A stretch of 5,278 bases of DNA from CAZVCJ01 sp964625745 (GCA_964625745.1 CAZVCJ010000246.1:1-5278); one strand, 5' to 3'; numbered from the stretch's first letter, positions 1 through 5,278 are shown. Notes: generated by a model from the sequence alone, not told the origin. Numbers and translations: made by a program.

Positions 1-692
1 ATCCGCCCGTCCTGCAGATGGTACACTCGATCGGCGTATTCGTCCGCTGTCGGGTTGTGGGTGGCGACCAGCACTGTCATCCCTTCCTGCTCCACCACCC
101 GTCGGAACAAGGCCATGATCTGCCGCCCAGTAGTGCTGTCCAGTTCCCCTGTCGGTTCGTCGGCCAGGATCAGGTCCGGACGGTTGGCCAGCGCCCGGGC
201 GATCCCCACCCGCTGCTGTTGTCCGCCAGAAAGCTCGTAGGGCCGATGGTCAGCCCAACGGGCGAGCCCCACCAATTCCAGACAGGCCTGCGCCTGCTCC
301 CGCCGTGCCCGTCTCCCCACGCCATCCATCCGCAGCGGCAACTCTATGTTCTCGTAGGCAGAGAAGGTGGGGAGCAGAGCGAACGACTGAAAGACGAAAC
401 CGATCCGCCGGCGGCGCAGGCGGGTGCACGCCCACTCCGAAAGCGTCGCCAACCGTTGGCCAAAAAGGTACACCTCGCCAACTGTGGGCCGGTCCAGCCC
501 ACCGATGCAGTTGAGGAGGGTGGTCTTGCCGGACCCGGAGCGGCCCCGCAGCATCACAAACTCGCCCCGCTCAATCTCCAGATTGACGCCTTGTAGGGCG
601 CGCACCTCCCGCGCCCCAACACGGTAGATGCGCGTCAGCTCCTTGGTGCGTACGAGGGGTGCAGTCTCATGGTCAACCCTGCCTGTCGTCAT
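1..692 (-). CDS. ABC transporter ATP-binding protein, LolD/MacB type (3' end cut by window edge)
   Basis: This is a cytoplasmic nucleotide-binding subunit that would energise an FtsX-type permease. I translated it by hand: ATG at 692-690, open to the window edge, 230 codons visible. The motifs are complete: Walker A GRSGSGKT (residues 50-57), Q-loop Q102 in GFVFQS, signature LSGGQ (154-158), Walker B LILADEP (174-180) with catalytic E179, D-loop GELDS (182-186) and H-loop H212 in ATHNP. The MacB/LolD family is usually about 220-260 residues, so only the last few tens of residues should be missing, unless it carries an extension like its neighbour. The start is supported by an excellent AAGGAGG 7 nt upstream and by ATG lying 1 nt after the preceding stop (TAA-T-ATG), which implies translational coupling. 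It differs clearly from the upstream ATPase (LSGGQ rather than LSGGE, and the usual Arg kept in GIARAL), so it is not a recent duplicate. Substrate is unknown. Confidence 0.95.
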   Translation of the reverse strand, partial: MTTGRVDHETAPLVRTKELTRIYRVGAREVRALQGVNLEIERGEFVMLRGRSGSGKTTLLNCIGGLDRPTVGEVYLFGQRLATLSEWACTRLRRRRIGFVFQSFALLPTFSAYENIELPLRMDGVGRRARREQAQACLELVGLARWADHRPYELSGGQQQRVGIARALANRPDLILADEPTGELDSTTGRQIMALFRRVVEQEGMTVLVATHNPTADEYADRVYHLQDGR

Positions 693-693
693 A

Positions 694-1701
694 TTAGCTC
701 CTCCTTCTCACCCGCGCCCACAACCCGCGCAATCCCCTCCGGCGGGGGGCAGGTGGCTCCTCTTCCTCCAACCCTGGCAACAGGGGCGCAGCCGCCGCTT
801 GGCGGCCGACCACAGGACGGATAACGATGCCTTCGTCGGTCACCTCCAGTGTCGCCCGGCCGCCGATACCAAATTGCTCCAGATACTCTCTCGGCACCTG
901 CAGTCGCCCCGCCGAATCGAGCACCACGTACTCATGGTAGGTTACATCCTCCTCTACTGGATACTCGCCAACCATGACCCGCTCCAACTGGCTCACCTGC
1001 CGGATGGTCTCGGTGCTGGTTTTGCCGTCGCGGATGGCCACCACGCGGTCTACCTGCCCGACGATGCGGGGCTCGTGGGTGACGATGATGGTCGTCAGGC
1101 CCAACGTCTCGTTCAGGCGGCGGAAGGTCTCCAGGATGGTCTGCGCGGTGGCTGAATCCACCTCGCCAGTCGGCTCGTCGGCCAGCAGGAGAATGGGCTT
1201 GTTGGCCAGCGCCACGGCGATAGCCACCCGCTGCTGCTCGCCCCCGGATAGTTGCACCAGACGGTGCTTCCGCCGCTCGTAGAGACCCACGGCCTGCAAA
1301 AGCTCCCTGCCCCAGTCACGCTTCTCACGGCGGCTCATCCCGGCCACGGTCATGGGCAGTCCCACGTTCTCCTGCGCTGTCAGGTAGGGGATCAGGTTGC
1401 GCGAGGTCTGCTGCCAGACGAAGCCCACCTTCTTCCGACGGTAGCGGTTCAGTGCCGCGTCCGAGAGCTTCAGCAGGTCTTGCCCATCCACTGTCACCCG
1501 CCCCGCCGAGGGCCGGTCCAGCCCGCCCAGGATGTTGAGCAGCGTGGACTTGCCCGACCCCGACGCGCCGACGATGCCCAGCATCTCGCCCCGCTCCACC
1601 GTCAGGTCCAGCCCTTGCAAAGCCACCACTTCCAGCTCGGCGATTTTGTATATCTTGACCAGGTTGTCACAGGTGATGAGAAGGTCGTTTGTGTTTTGCA
1701 T
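694..1701 (-). CDS. ABC transporter ATP-binding protein with C-terminal AbrB/SpoVT-like domain
   Basis: This 335-residue protein is the cytoplasmic ATPase of a MacB/LolCDE-type transporter. Residues 1-230 form the ATPase: Walker A GASGSGKS (45-52), Q-loop Q97 in GFVWQQ, signature LSGGE (151-155), Walker B LLLADEP (171-177) with E176, D-loop GEVDS (179-183) and H-loop H209 in VTHEP. Residues about 256-297 contain YVVLDSAGRLQVPREYLEQF followed by a hydrophobic strand ending IVIRPV, the pattern of an AbrB/MazE swapped-hairpin domain. The last 35 residues are an Ala/Pro linker, an acidic LEEEEPP and an Arg-rich end. A plain LolD is about 230 residues, so a third of this protein is extra. ATG at 1701 was chosen over upstream in-frame codons because it lies 1 nt after the permease stop and has GAGGTG 7 nt upstream. 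Residue 163 is Val where Arg is usual after the signature (AIAVAL versus AIARAL). The ATPase role is secure; the function of the AbrB-like part is not known. Confidence 0.95.
   Translation of the reverse strand: MQNTNDLLITCDNLVKIYKIAELEVVALQGLDLTVERGEMLGIVGASGSGKSTLLNILGGLDRPSAGRVTVDGQDLLKLSDAALNRYRRKKVGFVWQQTSRNLIPYLTAQENVGLPMTVAGMSRREKRDWGRELLQAVGLYERRKHRLVQLSGGEQQRVAIAVALANKPILLLADEPTGEVDSATAQTILETFRRLNETLGLTTIIVTHEPRIVGQVDRVVAIRDGKTSTETIRQVSQLERVMVGEYPVEEDVTYHEYVVLDSAGRLQVPREYLEQFGIGGRATLEVTDEGIVIRPVVGRQAAAAPLLPGLEEEEPPAPRRRGLRGLWARVRRRS
700..706 (-). promoter_or_regulatory. Strong Shine-Dalgarno for the second ATPase
   Basis: On the minus strand the sequence reads AAGGAGG, followed by 7 nt and then ATG at 692. 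It lies inside the last codons of the preceding ATPase gene. It fixes the start of the downstream gene and suggests coupled translation of the two ATPases, possibly with strong re-initiation on the second. Confidence 0.85.
811..936 (-). other. AbrB/SpoVT-like swapped-hairpin domain within the ATPase
   Basis: These are residues about 256-297 of the 335-residue ATPase. The visible pattern is a beta strand (EYVVLD), the turn SAGRLQVP, a short helix (REYLEQFGI), then G-G-R-A-T-L-E-V and G-I-V-I-R-P-V. It matches the general AbrB/MazE layout of 'G-R-hydrophobic-x-hydrophobic-P, short helix, G-hydrophobic, two strands'. Such domains normally dimerise and bind DNA in transition-state regulators and antitoxin MazE. 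Here it may only dimerise, or interact with the transporter. This is assigned by eye, without a profile search. Confidence 0.7.
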
Positions 1702-1702
1702 C

Positions 1703-4372
1703 TTAAGCCACCTCACCCAGCTTGATGGCCTCGAACACGCGCATCCGAGTGAGCAGCACCAGCATGACCGCCACGGCGACGAGGAGCATCCCGCCAAAGA
1801 TAGTGTAGATCTGGAAGATGTCGGCCCAGGCCACCTGGACGACGAAGGGAGGCGTGTGAGGGTGCTGGCCGCCGCGCACNNNNNNNNNNNNNNNNNNNNN
1901 NNNNNNNNNNNNNNNNNNNNNNNNNNNNNNNNNNNNNNNNNNNNNNNNNNNNNNNNNNNNNNNNNNNNNNNNNNNNNNNGCCACGACGTCTTCGGACGGA
2001 CGTTCACCGTCGGTGGTCAGCCACACGTCGTAGGGATACTCGTCGCCCATCTGCTGGAAGGCATAATCCAGGTTGCCAATGAAAAATGGGCCATCCTCCG
2101 GGTATTGGGTGGGAAACAGGTCCAGCATACCAGCGACGACGAACTCCACCGTTCGCCGCTCGCCGGTCATGGTCAACTCCAGGCGGAGGGGATCGCCGAC
2201 GTTCAAGGCATTGTGGGCCAGAAAGCCCCTCTCGACCAGCAGCGCGCGGGAATCCAGCGCCAGCAGGTTCATCAGTCCACCCAGCGAATCGGGCGCAAAA
2301 TCGCGCCGGAAAAAGGCGACACCTGGGAAATCCATCCGATCCACGCCCACAAAGGTCCCTTCCTCGCGGTTGCCCAGGGTTGATTGCACACGATACTCGC
2401 CGACGCGGGCCGCCCCCTGCACTCCCTCAACCAACAGGTGATCGCTGACCGGCAAAAAGAGCCACCTGGGACCCAACTCTTCCTCTTCTTCCTTCGGCTG
2501 GGATGTCTGAGGCGCGAAAAGATTCTGCTCCTGCTGGGTCTCAGTACTCTCGCCGATCTCTGCCAGACAAAGGTCAGCGCCGATCTGGTAGTACACCTGA
2601 TCCAGCAGGTGGTCATCGAGAGTTAAGGCCATGGAGGCAATAAAGGCGGCCAGCCCCAGGGTGAGGATGAGGAGCAGCAGCGGGCCGGTGTAGTGCCGCG
2701 ACGAGCGGGCCAGGTGGCGCAGGGCCAGCACCGACGACGTACCGGGCAGCCAGTCGGCGAGCCAGGCCAGCGTCGTCATCAGCAGCGGGAAGAGGCGGAT
2801 GAACAGCAGCCCCAGGGAGAAGATAAAGAGGGTGGGCACCAGGAATAGCAGGGGGTTCTGGAAGGGGTCGGAGGTGACGCCACCGCCCAGGTTGACCGAA
2901 ATGGTGCCTCGCTGCCGCAGCAGGTAGTAGCCGTAGAGGGGCGGCGCCAGCAGGATGAGATCGAGGAAATAGCGTTGCCAAAAGGGACGCCGCAGCGCGC
3001 GCGCTTGCTCTTGCTTGTGAGTGACGATGGTGTGTCCGGCAGCGGACAACGCTGGCAGCAGGGTCGTTAGCAGGGCTAGTGCGAGGGCACCGACAGCGAA
3101 GCGCAGGCTGCTCCAGGATAGGAACACCGACAGCGGCGGGCGCCTCACCAACGTCAGGAAGGAACGGATCTGGCCCATCGCCAGGGCAATCCCCTGGCCC
3201 AGCAGTATCCCCAGCCCCAGGGCCACTGCGCCCAGCGCCAGTCCCTCCAGCAGATACACACCCAGCACCTGCCAGCGCGAGGTGCCCCGGCTGCGCAGGA
3301 CGGCGATCTCGGTCTGCTGGCGGCGCACGGCCATGCCGGCAGTCAGCGCCACGAAGTAGAGAATCAACCCCAGCACCGGCACGGCAAACACCGACAGGAG
3401 GATGGTCAGCAGATAAGCCTGTGAGCGGTACTTTTCCATCGCCTCAGCGGGCGAGACGTACAGGTCAGTATTGGGCAGGAGCGAGGCGGCACGGGTCTCG
3501 GCGAAAGAGATACGCCCCAGCAACGGGGGAACGTCTTCGGTGCGGACCGCCGACCCATCCAGCAGCAGAGACCACGCGGCCACGTAAACCTCACCGGTCA
3601 GCATCGGCGCAATTCGCTGATGGAACGAGGTCTCGGGCACCTGCAGCACCCGGTCGAAGGCGGTAGGTTGGTAGAACCAATAGGTCTCCTCTGGATTGGT
3701 CGGCTGCCAAACGCCAGCGATGCGCACCGGGATCTGCACTGATTTGCTGTCCCGCACGTCTGCTTCTTGACGACCAAAGAGGATGTATTCCTCGCCTACC
3801 TGCAGCCCTAGCTCATCAGCCAGCTTATGGTGAAGCAGCACTTCCATCGCCTGGTCGGTAGGCGATGCTTGCCCTGAGCCAGGTCGAAGGGGTGCGACAG
3901 GGAATGCTCCCTCCGTCAGGGTGATGTGATCGGCCAGGTCGCTGAGAAAGCCGACGGAAACCCACTCCAGCGGGTCACGGACGTCGGCGTAGGCTGCTTC
4001 GGAGGTGGGAAATAGGCGAAAGTTGTCGGTCTTGAAATAGCGGACGACGCTCTCCAGCGGCAGGCCGATGTCAGCGGCGACTGGCCCTCGCAGGTAGGCA
4101 TCGGCCTGCTGTACATCCTCCCAGTCCTTCACCCCGTGCCAGGCGCCGATGTAGCGGAAGCGAAAAGCGAAGGGTGGCGTTCCTTCGCGGGTCGTCTCCA
4201 GTTCTTCGCGCAGCAAGCGGTGATTCACCGCGTCGGCGTAGAGGGGCACGCTGAGACTGAGCCCCACGGCGGCCGTCCACCCCAGCAGTAGGCTGAGGGT
4301 CAGCCCCTTGTTGGCCCACAGCCGCTTGGCAGCGATGAGGATGATGGATAGAAGGTTGAGTAGGATATTCAA
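1703..4372 (-). CDS. FtsX-like ABC transporter permease (interrupted by assembly gap)
   Basis: This is the membrane subunit of the transporter. As assembled it has 889 codons, 34 of them unreadable. Hydrophobic segments are visible at about 24-46 (N-terminal helix), 318-345, 367-398 and 422-446 (first FtsX three-helix core, with the cytoplasmic stretch RRQQTEIAVLRSRG between helices), 467-485, 508-535, 561-585 (start of the second half) and 847-876. Two large extracytoplasmic domains lie at about 47-315 and 586-797. The C-terminus has the coupling-end style RMRVFEAIKLGE. The second half should hold three FtsX helices but only one is visible after the gap, so real sequence is missing and the true protein is probably near 1000 residues. 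The start is TTG (minus 4372-4370), with a weak AGAAAGG 10 nt upstream; no ATG occurs nearby in frame. Oddities are a dispersed-repeat-like insertion at residues about 161-169 and a Gln/Glu-rich stretch at 611-632. The stop is 1 nt before the ATPase ATG. The substrate is unknown. Confidence 0.93.
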   Translation of the reverse strand: MNILLNLLSIILIAAKRLWANKGLTLSLLLGWTAAVGLSLSVPLYADAVNHRLLREELETTREGTPPFAFRFRYIGAWHGVKDWEDVQQADAYLRGPVAADIGLPLESVVRYFKTDNFRLFPTSEAAYADVRDPLEWVSVGFLSDLADHITLTEGAFPVAPLRPGSGQASPTDQAMEVLLHHKLADELGLQVGEEYILFGRQEADVRDSKSVQIPVRIAGVWQPTNPEETYWFYQPTAFDRVLQVPETSFHQRIAPMLTGEVYVAAWSLLLDGSAVRTEDVPPLLGRISFAETRAASLLPNTDLYVSPAEAMEKYRSQAYLLTILLSVFAVPVLGLILYFVALTAGMAVRRQQTEIAVLRSRGTSRWQVLGVYLLEGLALGAVALGLGILLGQGIALAMGQIRSFLTLVRRPPLSVFLSWSSLRFAVGALALALLTTLLPALSAAGHTIVTHKQEQARALRRPFWQRYFLDLILLAPPLYGYYLLRQRGTISVNLGGGVTSDPFQNPLLFLVPTLFIFSLGLLFIRLFPLLMTTLAWLADWLPGTSSVLALRHLARSSRHYTGPLLLLILTLGLAAFIASMALTLDDHLLDQVYYQIGADLCLAEIGESTETQQEQNLFAPQTSQPKEEEEELGPRWLFLPVSDHLLVEGVQGAARVGEYRVQSTLGNREEGTFVGVDRMDFPGVAFFRRDFAPDSLGGLMNLLALDSRALLVERGFLAHNALNVGDPLRLELTMTGERRTVEFVVAGMLDLFPTQYPEDGPFFIGNLDYAFQQMGDEYPYDVWLTTDGERPSEDVVXXXXXXXXXXXXXXXXXXXXXXXXXXXXXXXXXXVRGGQHPHTPPFVVQVAWADIFQIYTIFGGMLLVAVAVMLVLLTRMRVFEAIKLGEVA
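1709..1714 (-). promoter_or_regulatory. Shine-Dalgarno for the AbrB-tailed ATPase
   Basis: The minus strand reads GAGGTG, then 7 nt, then ATG at 1701. The motif overlaps the last codons of the permease (GEVA-stop). The TAA-G-ATG junction and this site decide the ATPase start and indicate translational coupling to the permease. Confidence 0.7.
1880..1979. other. Assembly gap of exactly 100 N
   Basis: The run of N is exactly 100 long, which is the usual placeholder for a scaffold gap of unknown size. It falls in the second FtsX half of the permease. Both flanks read sensibly as permease in the same frame (YPYDVWLTTDGE before, FVVQVAWADIFQIYTIFGG after). Because the gap length is arbitrary, that shared frame is accidental and no residue numbering after the gap is reliable. 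Confidence 0.97.
3868..3892. repeat. Dispersed-repeat-like element inside the permease reading frame
   Basis: The plus strand contains CCCTGAGCCAGGTCGAAGG (3872-3890), flanked by CTTG and GG. On the coding strand this is CCTTCGAC-N-CTCAGGGCAAG. From memory, this imperfect palindrome (CTTCGAC...CTCAGG) is a short repeat scattered in many copies through numerous bacterial genomes, including Chloroflexota. It is translated in frame as LRPGSGQA, within the first extracytoplasmic domain. Only this copy is visible in the window, so repeat identity rests on recognition and not on an internal second copy. Confidence 0.6.
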
Positions 4373-4389
4373 AACCGGTTTGCCTTTCT
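4370..4389 (-). promoter_or_regulatory. Probable TTG start and weak ribosome binding site of the permease
   Basis: The minus strand reads AGAAAGG (4389-4383), a 10-nt spacer, then TTG at 4372-4370. The protein from this point begins with a hydrophobic/basic N-terminus (NILLNLLSIILIAAKRLW) leading into the first membrane helix, as expected for FtsX permeases. The frame remains open upstream into the repeat region, but that translation is Pro/Gly-rich and not protein-like. The start is plausible, not proven. Confidence 0.5.
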
Positions 4390-4406
4390 GCCCTTGTAAG
4401 CATTTA

Positions 4407-4427
4407 CCCCTCCCTGGCAGGGAGGGG
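4407..4427. repeat. GC-rich perfect hairpin, intergenic repeat copy 1
   Basis: The left arm CCCCTCCCT (4407-4415) pairs perfectly with AGGGAGGGG (4419-4427) around a GGC loop, giving a 9-bp stem with a 3-nt loop. It is followed by CCGGGGGAGGG. No T-tract follows on either strand, so it does not look like an intrinsic terminator. The C/G-block palindrome resembles short dispersed intergenic repeats common in GC-rich bacterial genomes. It is nearly concentric with a weaker 8-bp inverted repeat, GGTTTGCC (4377-4384) and GGCAAACC (4447-4454). Confidence 0.65.
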
Positions 4428-4498
4428 CCGGGGGAGGGTGGCTCTCGGCAAACCAGCGAGATGCCCTGTGAATTCGAGCCGCCTTTGGCGTAGGGATT

Positions 4499-4549
4499 CC
4501 CCCCCCTGCGAGGGGGAGGGCTTAAACGGCTACCCCCTAGCCCTCCACC
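4499..4549. repeat. GC-rich palindromic repeat, intergenic repeat copy 2
   Basis: Two alternative foldings are visible. CCCCCT (4502-4507) pairs with AGGGGG (4511-4516) around GCG. GGAGGGCT (4515-4522) pairs with AGCCCTCC (4539-4546) around a 16-nt loop, and GGG/CCC (4511-4513 region with 4548-4550) can extend it past one mismatch. The composition and layout resemble copy 1 about 80 bp away, so both look like diverged members of one repeat family. The element sits immediately after the adaptor stop codon. It could protect the upstream mRNA end or attenuate read-through into the permease, but no U-tract is present. Confidence 0.55.
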
Positions 4550-4552
4550 CTT

Positions 4553-5278
4553 TCACTGCCCCACCACGATTTGCCCTTCCTCAAGCCCCTCCAGGATCTC
4601 CACGCGCTCGTCACTTTCGATGCCGATTTCCACATCCACGCGGCGCTGGCGGTCGGCATCCTGCACGATGACAAATTTGCGACCCTGGAAGGTGCGGATG
4701 GCGGCCGGCGGAAGCCACAGCACGTCGTCTTTCTCCTCCAGGACAATCGTCACGCGGGCCAGGTCGCCCAGTTGGAGACCGCTCAGGTTGCCTGCCAGGC
4801 TGATCCTGGTCGACTTGTCCTCGCCAGCCAGAGCCTCGGTGCCGCCGCCGGTGCCGTAAGGGTAGGGAAGGCGGCGGACGGTGCCGTGCCACGTCTGGCC
4901 GGGGTAGGCTCTGAGGGTGACCACCGCCTCTTGTCCCTCGACCATCTCCTGCAACTGGCTGCTGGAAAGGTCGGCGCTCACCTCGATGGCCGATGGATCG
5001 GCGACGACGATGACGGGTTTGAAGGCCTCAGCAGGACGGCCAGCGTAGACAGAGAGCGAGAGCACTTCGCCACCCGTCGGGGCGACGATCTGGGCGTCAG
5101 CCACCTGTGCTTGCAGGCGCTCCAGAGCCAGTTGGGCCTGGTTCACCTCGTTGACCAGCACCGGGTCCACGCCCTCTTTCAGCCAGTCCAGTTCCTGCCG
5201 GGCCCGCTGCACCTGGAGGGTCAGCAAAGGATCCACGCCCTCTTCCAGGCGGTCCAGTTTCTGCTGCGCGCGCTGCAC
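4553..5278 (-). CDS. Membrane fusion protein / periplasmic adaptor subunit, HlyD/RND type (N-terminus outside window)
   Basis: This is the C-terminal 241 residues of an adaptor that links an inner-membrane ABC permease to extracytoplasmic partners. The order is typical of the family. Residues 1-62 are a coiled-coil hairpin arm. Residues 63-97 are the second half of a lipoyl-like domain (AQIVAPTGGEVLSLSVYAG). About 97-185 is the beta-barrel (EVSADLSSSQLQEMVEGQ through LAGNLSGLQLGDLARVTIVL). Residues 186-241 are the membrane-proximal domain (VLWLPPAAIRTFQGRKFVIV through GLEEGQIVVGQ). Family members are generally 400-550 residues, so roughly the first half, including the signal or anchor segment, lies beyond the right edge; the GTG at the edge is an internal codon. 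The coiled coil is a 22-residue repeat. The stop TGA (4555-4553) is 180 bp upstream of the permease start, so co-transcription is likely but a separate control point is possible. Substrate specificity cannot be inferred. Confidence 0.92.
   Translation of the reverse strand: MQRAQQKLDRLEEGVDPLLTLQVQRARQELDWLKEGVDPVLVNEVNQAQLALERLQAQVADAQIVAPTGGEVLSLSVYAGRPAEAFKPVIVVADPSAIEVSADLSSSQLQEMVEGQEAVVTLRAYPGQTWHGTVRRLPYPYGTGGGTEALAGEDKSTRISLAGNLSGLQLGDLARVTIVLEEKDDVLWLPPAAIRTFQGRKFVIVQDADRQRRVDVEIGIESDERVEILEGLEEGQIVVGQ
5147..5278 (-). repeat. Tandem 66-bp coding repeat in the adaptor coiled coil
   Basis: Two adjacent 66-bp units (5278-5213 and 5212-5147) match at about 51 of 66 positions by hand count, and their 22-residue translations share 14 residues. 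The shared pattern is VQRA-x-Q-x-LD-x-L-x-EGVDP-x-L. A weaker third unit follows (VNQAQLALERLQ, without the GVDP turn). More units may exist beyond the right edge. Each unit adds heptad-like helix plus a G-V-D-P break to the hairpin arm. Confidence 0.8.

Noticed and set aside
18..596. Plus-strand open frame of 192 codons
   Set aside because: It is antisense to the second ATPase, whose motifs are all intact. Its translation is Pro/His/Arg-rich and has no recognisable domain.
1261..1701. Homology between the two ATPases as a recent gene duplication
   Set aside because: The two share only family motifs. Flanking residues, signature and C-termini differ too much for recent duplication.
1702..2007. 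A longer ATPase reading frame running upstream of 1701 through the N gap
   Set aside because: Residues before MQNTNDLL are low-complexity Ser/Cys/Arg and overlap the permease's last helix in another frame. The SD-ATG at 1701 explains the start.
1532..2383. Plus-strand open frame of 283 codons
   Set aside because: It spans the N gap and lies antisense to both the permease and the ATPase. GC-rich codon bias on the real strand explains the lack of stops.
3079..3666. Plus-strand open frame of 195 codons
   Set aside because: It is antisense to the first FtsX core of the permease. The Arg/Pro/Ala-rich translation is typical of a shadow frame.
4071..4403. Minus-strand 110-codon frame with an ATG upstream of the permease TTG
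   Set aside because: It is in a different frame from the permease, has no membrane helix, and its product is low-complexity. It overlaps the permease N-terminus.
4407..4427. Rho-independent terminator for the adaptor
   Set aside because: The stem is strong, but neither strand has the following T-run; it is better explained as a dispersed repeat.
4373..4552. A sigma70-type promoter for the permease
   Set aside because: No convincing -35/-10 pair was found on the minus strand; the region is mostly C/G blocks.

Overview
The window is GC-rich. It reads as one minus-strand operon for a tripartite, MacB/LolCDE-like ABC transporter, cut at both ends. Protein style (a very long FtsX permease, tandem ATPases, and an ATPase with a C-terminal AbrB-like tail) resembles operons I associate with Chloroflexota such as Anaerolineae. 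That assignment is from memory and is only moderately secure. No tRNA, rRNA, CRISPR array, transposase or taxonomic marker gene is visible.

In transcription order (right to left) the layout is as follows. (1) 5278-4553: the C-terminal 241 residues of a periplasmic/extracytoplasmic adaptor (HlyD/RND-type membrane fusion protein), whose coiled coil is built from 66-bp tandem repeats. (2) 4552-4373: a 180-bp intergenic stretch dominated by GC-rich palindromes that look like dispersed repeat copies. (3) 4372-1703: a large FtsX-like permease with a probable TTG start, interrupted by a 100-N scaffold gap that very likely hides much more than 100 bases. (4) 1701-694: a MacB/LolD-type ATPase with an additional AbrB/SpoVT-like domain and a charged tail. 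(5) 692 to the left edge: a second, canonical LolD-type ATPase, complete through its H-loop and cut at residue 230.

The permease and the two ATPases are packed with 1-nt spacers (TAA-G-ATG and TAA-T-ATG). Each ATPase has a ribosome binding site inside the end of the preceding gene, so the three are almost certainly translationally coupled. The adaptor probably connects to the permease's large extracytoplasmic domains while the ATPases drive it from the cytoplasm. Substrate cannot be read from sequence: a lipid, lipoprotein, peptide or drug are all possible.

The most unusual points are the AbrB-like domain on the first ATPase, the two clearly different ATPases behind one permease, a dispersed-repeat-like segment embedded in frame in the permease, and the repeat-grown coiled coil of the adaptor. 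I did not find convincing evidence for a wholly new system.
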